Positions 62,921-64,000 of a stretch of 64,000 nt of DNA are shown piece after piece (position 1 is the stretch's first letter; each line of letters starts with the position of its first letter). The translations under genes were made by a program, and so were the position numbers. The notes below the pieces were generated by a model that had not been told where the DNA came from, did no database searches, and saw only the letters and a list, made by a program, of their open reading frames with translations. The DNA comes from Pseudomonas koreensis (lineage in GTDB: Bacteria; Pseudomonadota; Gammaproteobacteria; Pseudomonadales; Pseudomonadaceae), in assembly GCF_025447595.1 (NCBI RefSeq), contig NZ_JAOEJU010000018.1:1-64000 (forward strand). The letters are read 5' to 3'.

Positions 62921-62922
62921 TT
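62893..62922 (+). terminator. Terminator of rnt and left direct repeat of the islet
   Basis: CCGGCCACATGGGCCGG flanked by six A and seven T starts 26 bases after the rnt stop. Its 28-bp core (62893-62920) recurs exactly at 63973-64000, so it doubles as the left border of the islet. Confidence 0.92.
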
Positions 62923-62924
62923 GT

Positions 62925-63338
62925 TTAATGCTTATAGAGCTTGAATTCTCTATCAATCCACACGACATAAAAAATACGCTGGTTCTTGTATCCCACCATC
63001 GCTACACGCTCAAAAGCCCGAAACACCAGCAATCTGACATCACCTGTTAAAAAAGCAGGAATCCCCACCTTCAGACTGCTTCTCTCAATCGTTTCACAGC
63101 CGTAACGATGCCTGTGCTCCTTGCGTAATTCTCTCCACGACATTTTTCCCAGGACTCTCAGACGCTCCAGCATTTTCGACCGTTCGACGGTCTCACAATC
63201 CTGAATGCACCAGCCATTCTGTAAATACTCAAATGAGAAAACCGGAGGTCGCGCTTCCGATGTATCTGTCTCAGTGGTAGAGGTTCGTGCCGTTACCTTG
63301 GCCGCCGCATCGCTTTCCCAGCGTTTTAGCTTTGCCAT
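62925..63338 (-). CDS. Putative toxin partner of the Panacea-domain protein
   Basis: This encodes 137 residues, basic, without signal or membrane helix. A loose N-terminal 30 residues rich in Ser and Thr precedes a compact domain with SFEYLQNGWCIQDC, MSWRELRKEHRHRYGCETI, and the ending YKNQRIFYVVWIDREFKLYKH. That ending recalls small nuclease-like toxins and related proteins of about 120 residues, but I cannot assign a family firmly. It starts 3 bases after the stop of the Panacea gene, the usual antitoxin-first arrangement. Base composition is lower in GC than rnt. Confidence 0.7.
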   Translation of the reverse strand: MAKLKRWESDAAAKVTARTSTTETDTSEARPPVFSFEYLQNGWCIQDCETVERSKMLERLRVLGKMSWRELRKEHRHRYGCETIERSSLKVGIPAFLTGDVRLLVFRAFERVAMVGYKNQRIFYVVWIDREFKLYKH

Positions 63339-63341
63339 TTT

Positions 63342-63782
63342 TCAGTTCACCCAATGCTCCCGGAAATACTCCTGCATCTCGCAGGCGGGGATTTCCCTAC
63401 TGAATTCTCCTTCCTTGTAATTTCTCCGCCAAGGTGCTTCTTCATGCGTCAACTGACGTAGCTTCCACGCCGAAAATTGGCCATAAACGTCGAACACTTC
63501 GTTGAGCAGACTTTGTTGTTCTGCACTGAAAACATCGGGATTGAAATCATCTGGAGGAGGAATGGAACCCGATCCAAACTGGCTGAATTTTCGATACAGA
63601 GCCGGAACCACTGGCCCGTGCATCCATGCTTCCAATTGTTCAGGGAAGAGCGCCACGCCATGAAGGGCCAGACTGAACCCTTGAGCGTAATAGACCATTT
63701 TTTGAATTTTGAGATTGGAGATCTCGCCTTCATGCCCTTCCAGGCAGAGGAAATAATCTGCAACGTCCAAGCTACTCGGCAT
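63342..63782 (-). CDS. Panacea-domain (DUF4065) protein, likely antitoxin
   Basis: This encodes 146 residues from ATG 63782, which has a strong AAGGGG site 8 bases upstream. Longer readings to GTG 63860 add 26 residues. The Panacea pattern is clear: VADYFLCLEG, ISNLKIQKMVYYAQGF near residue 23, LFPEQLEAWMHGPVVPALYRKF near 50-70, and a C-terminal LRQLTHEEAPWRRNY. Proteins of this family act as antitoxins for many unrelated toxins (PanAT modules), and SocA is another member. Here the small gene directly downstream would be the toxin. Confidence 0.85.
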   Translation of the reverse strand: MPSSLDVADYFLCLEGHEGEISNLKIQKMVYYAQGFSLALHGVALFPEQLEAWMHGPVVPALYRKFSQFGSGSIPPPDDFNPDVFSAEQQSLLNEVFDVYGQFSAWKLRQLTHEEAPWRRNYKEGEFSREIPACEMQEYFREHWVN

Positions 63783-63972
63783 TTGAAACCCCTTTTGCGT
63801 CATGCAATCCATTGCATACCTTAAGTGAGGTGCGATTCGGTCCAGGTCAATCAACCTCACCCTTCTCTCGCTCCACTACAACCCTATCCATGCACTGTTC
63901 AGTCATCCAGTATTTTTTCCAGCCAATTGAAACAAATGATGCCCACACTCAGGATTCGCTGACTGTCCAAAT
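63783..63972 (-). promoter_or_regulatory. Upstream region of the Panacea module
   Basis: About 190 AT-rich bases between the Panacea start and the right direct repeat. It presumably holds the promoter of the two-gene module on the minus strand. I see no clear operator palindrome. Confidence 0.4.
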
Positions 63973-64000
63973 AAAAAACCGGCCACATGGGCCGGTTTTT
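63973..64000. repeat. Direct repeat, right copy (28 bp, at window edge)
   Basis: Exact copy of 62893-62920, including the CCGGCCACATGGGCCGG hairpin. The T run may continue beyond the window. It closes the Panacea islet on the right. Confidence 0.8.

Overview
The window looks like chromosome of a Pseudomonas of the fluorescens group. The evidence is high-GC coding sequence, eight copies of the paired GTGGGAGCGAGC...GCTCGCTCCCAC repeat (REP doublets) between genes, and blocks whose order matches, from memory, P. aeruginosa PA4363-PA4389 (argP, lysE-type exporter, sodB, bifA, imelysin operon, mexVW, inaA, colSR, groESL, fxsA, hugZ) and PA3481-PA3528 (apbC, metG, rnf, nth, argG, motY, pyrC, rnt). 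Nearly all space is coding. I saw no tRNA, rRNA, CRISPR array, transposase or phage gene.

Layout. 1-3.6 kb: a partial membrane protein, a small secreted repeat protein, a flavin reductase-like protein, a small unknown, a monooxygenase and an AraC regulator. 3.8-12.3 kb: a catabolic island with a polyamine-type ABC importer, an aldehyde dehydrogenase, an AruI-like 2-ketoarginine decarboxylase and a LysR regulator. Two near-identical sites upstream of the two minus-strand operons suggest one regulon. 12.4-19.2 kb: a reductase and metallo-hydrolase pair with its LysR gene, then pobR/pobA (4-hydroxybenzoate hydroxylation) and a DHA2 exporter. 19.3-25 kb: a double-Cache protein, a coiled-coil membrane protein, an epimerase-like protein, argP, an ACT-like protein, an ArgO-like exporter and sodB. 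25.4-37.3 kb: bifA, a four-gene imelysin/di-haem operon with a strong palindrome upstream, and a MexVW-like efflux pair. 37.3-44 kb: the ColRS envelope-stress locus, in which orf222-inaA and the LTA-synthase-like gene carry matching ColR-box-like sites at equal distances from their starts. 44-52 kb: groEL/groES, fxsA, hugZ-like, an SDR, apbC and metG.

52-56.7 kb holds an unusual Rnf operon (rnfA, B, D, G, E, then nth). It has no rnfC, RnfB lacks its membrane anchor and carries a repeated helical tail, and three of the four cysteines expected to hold the intramembrane iron-sulfur centre of RnfA/RnfE are replaced. This is my best candidate for an undescribed variant system. 56.7-62.9 kb: a small PA3496-like protein, an orphan LuxR-type response regulator, a low-GC two-helix membrane protein, argG, motY, pyrC and rnt.

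The last kilobase (62.9-64.0 kb) is a likely inserted islet. A Panacea-domain (DUF4065) antitoxin-like gene and a small partner gene lie between two identical 28-bp copies of the rnt terminator.
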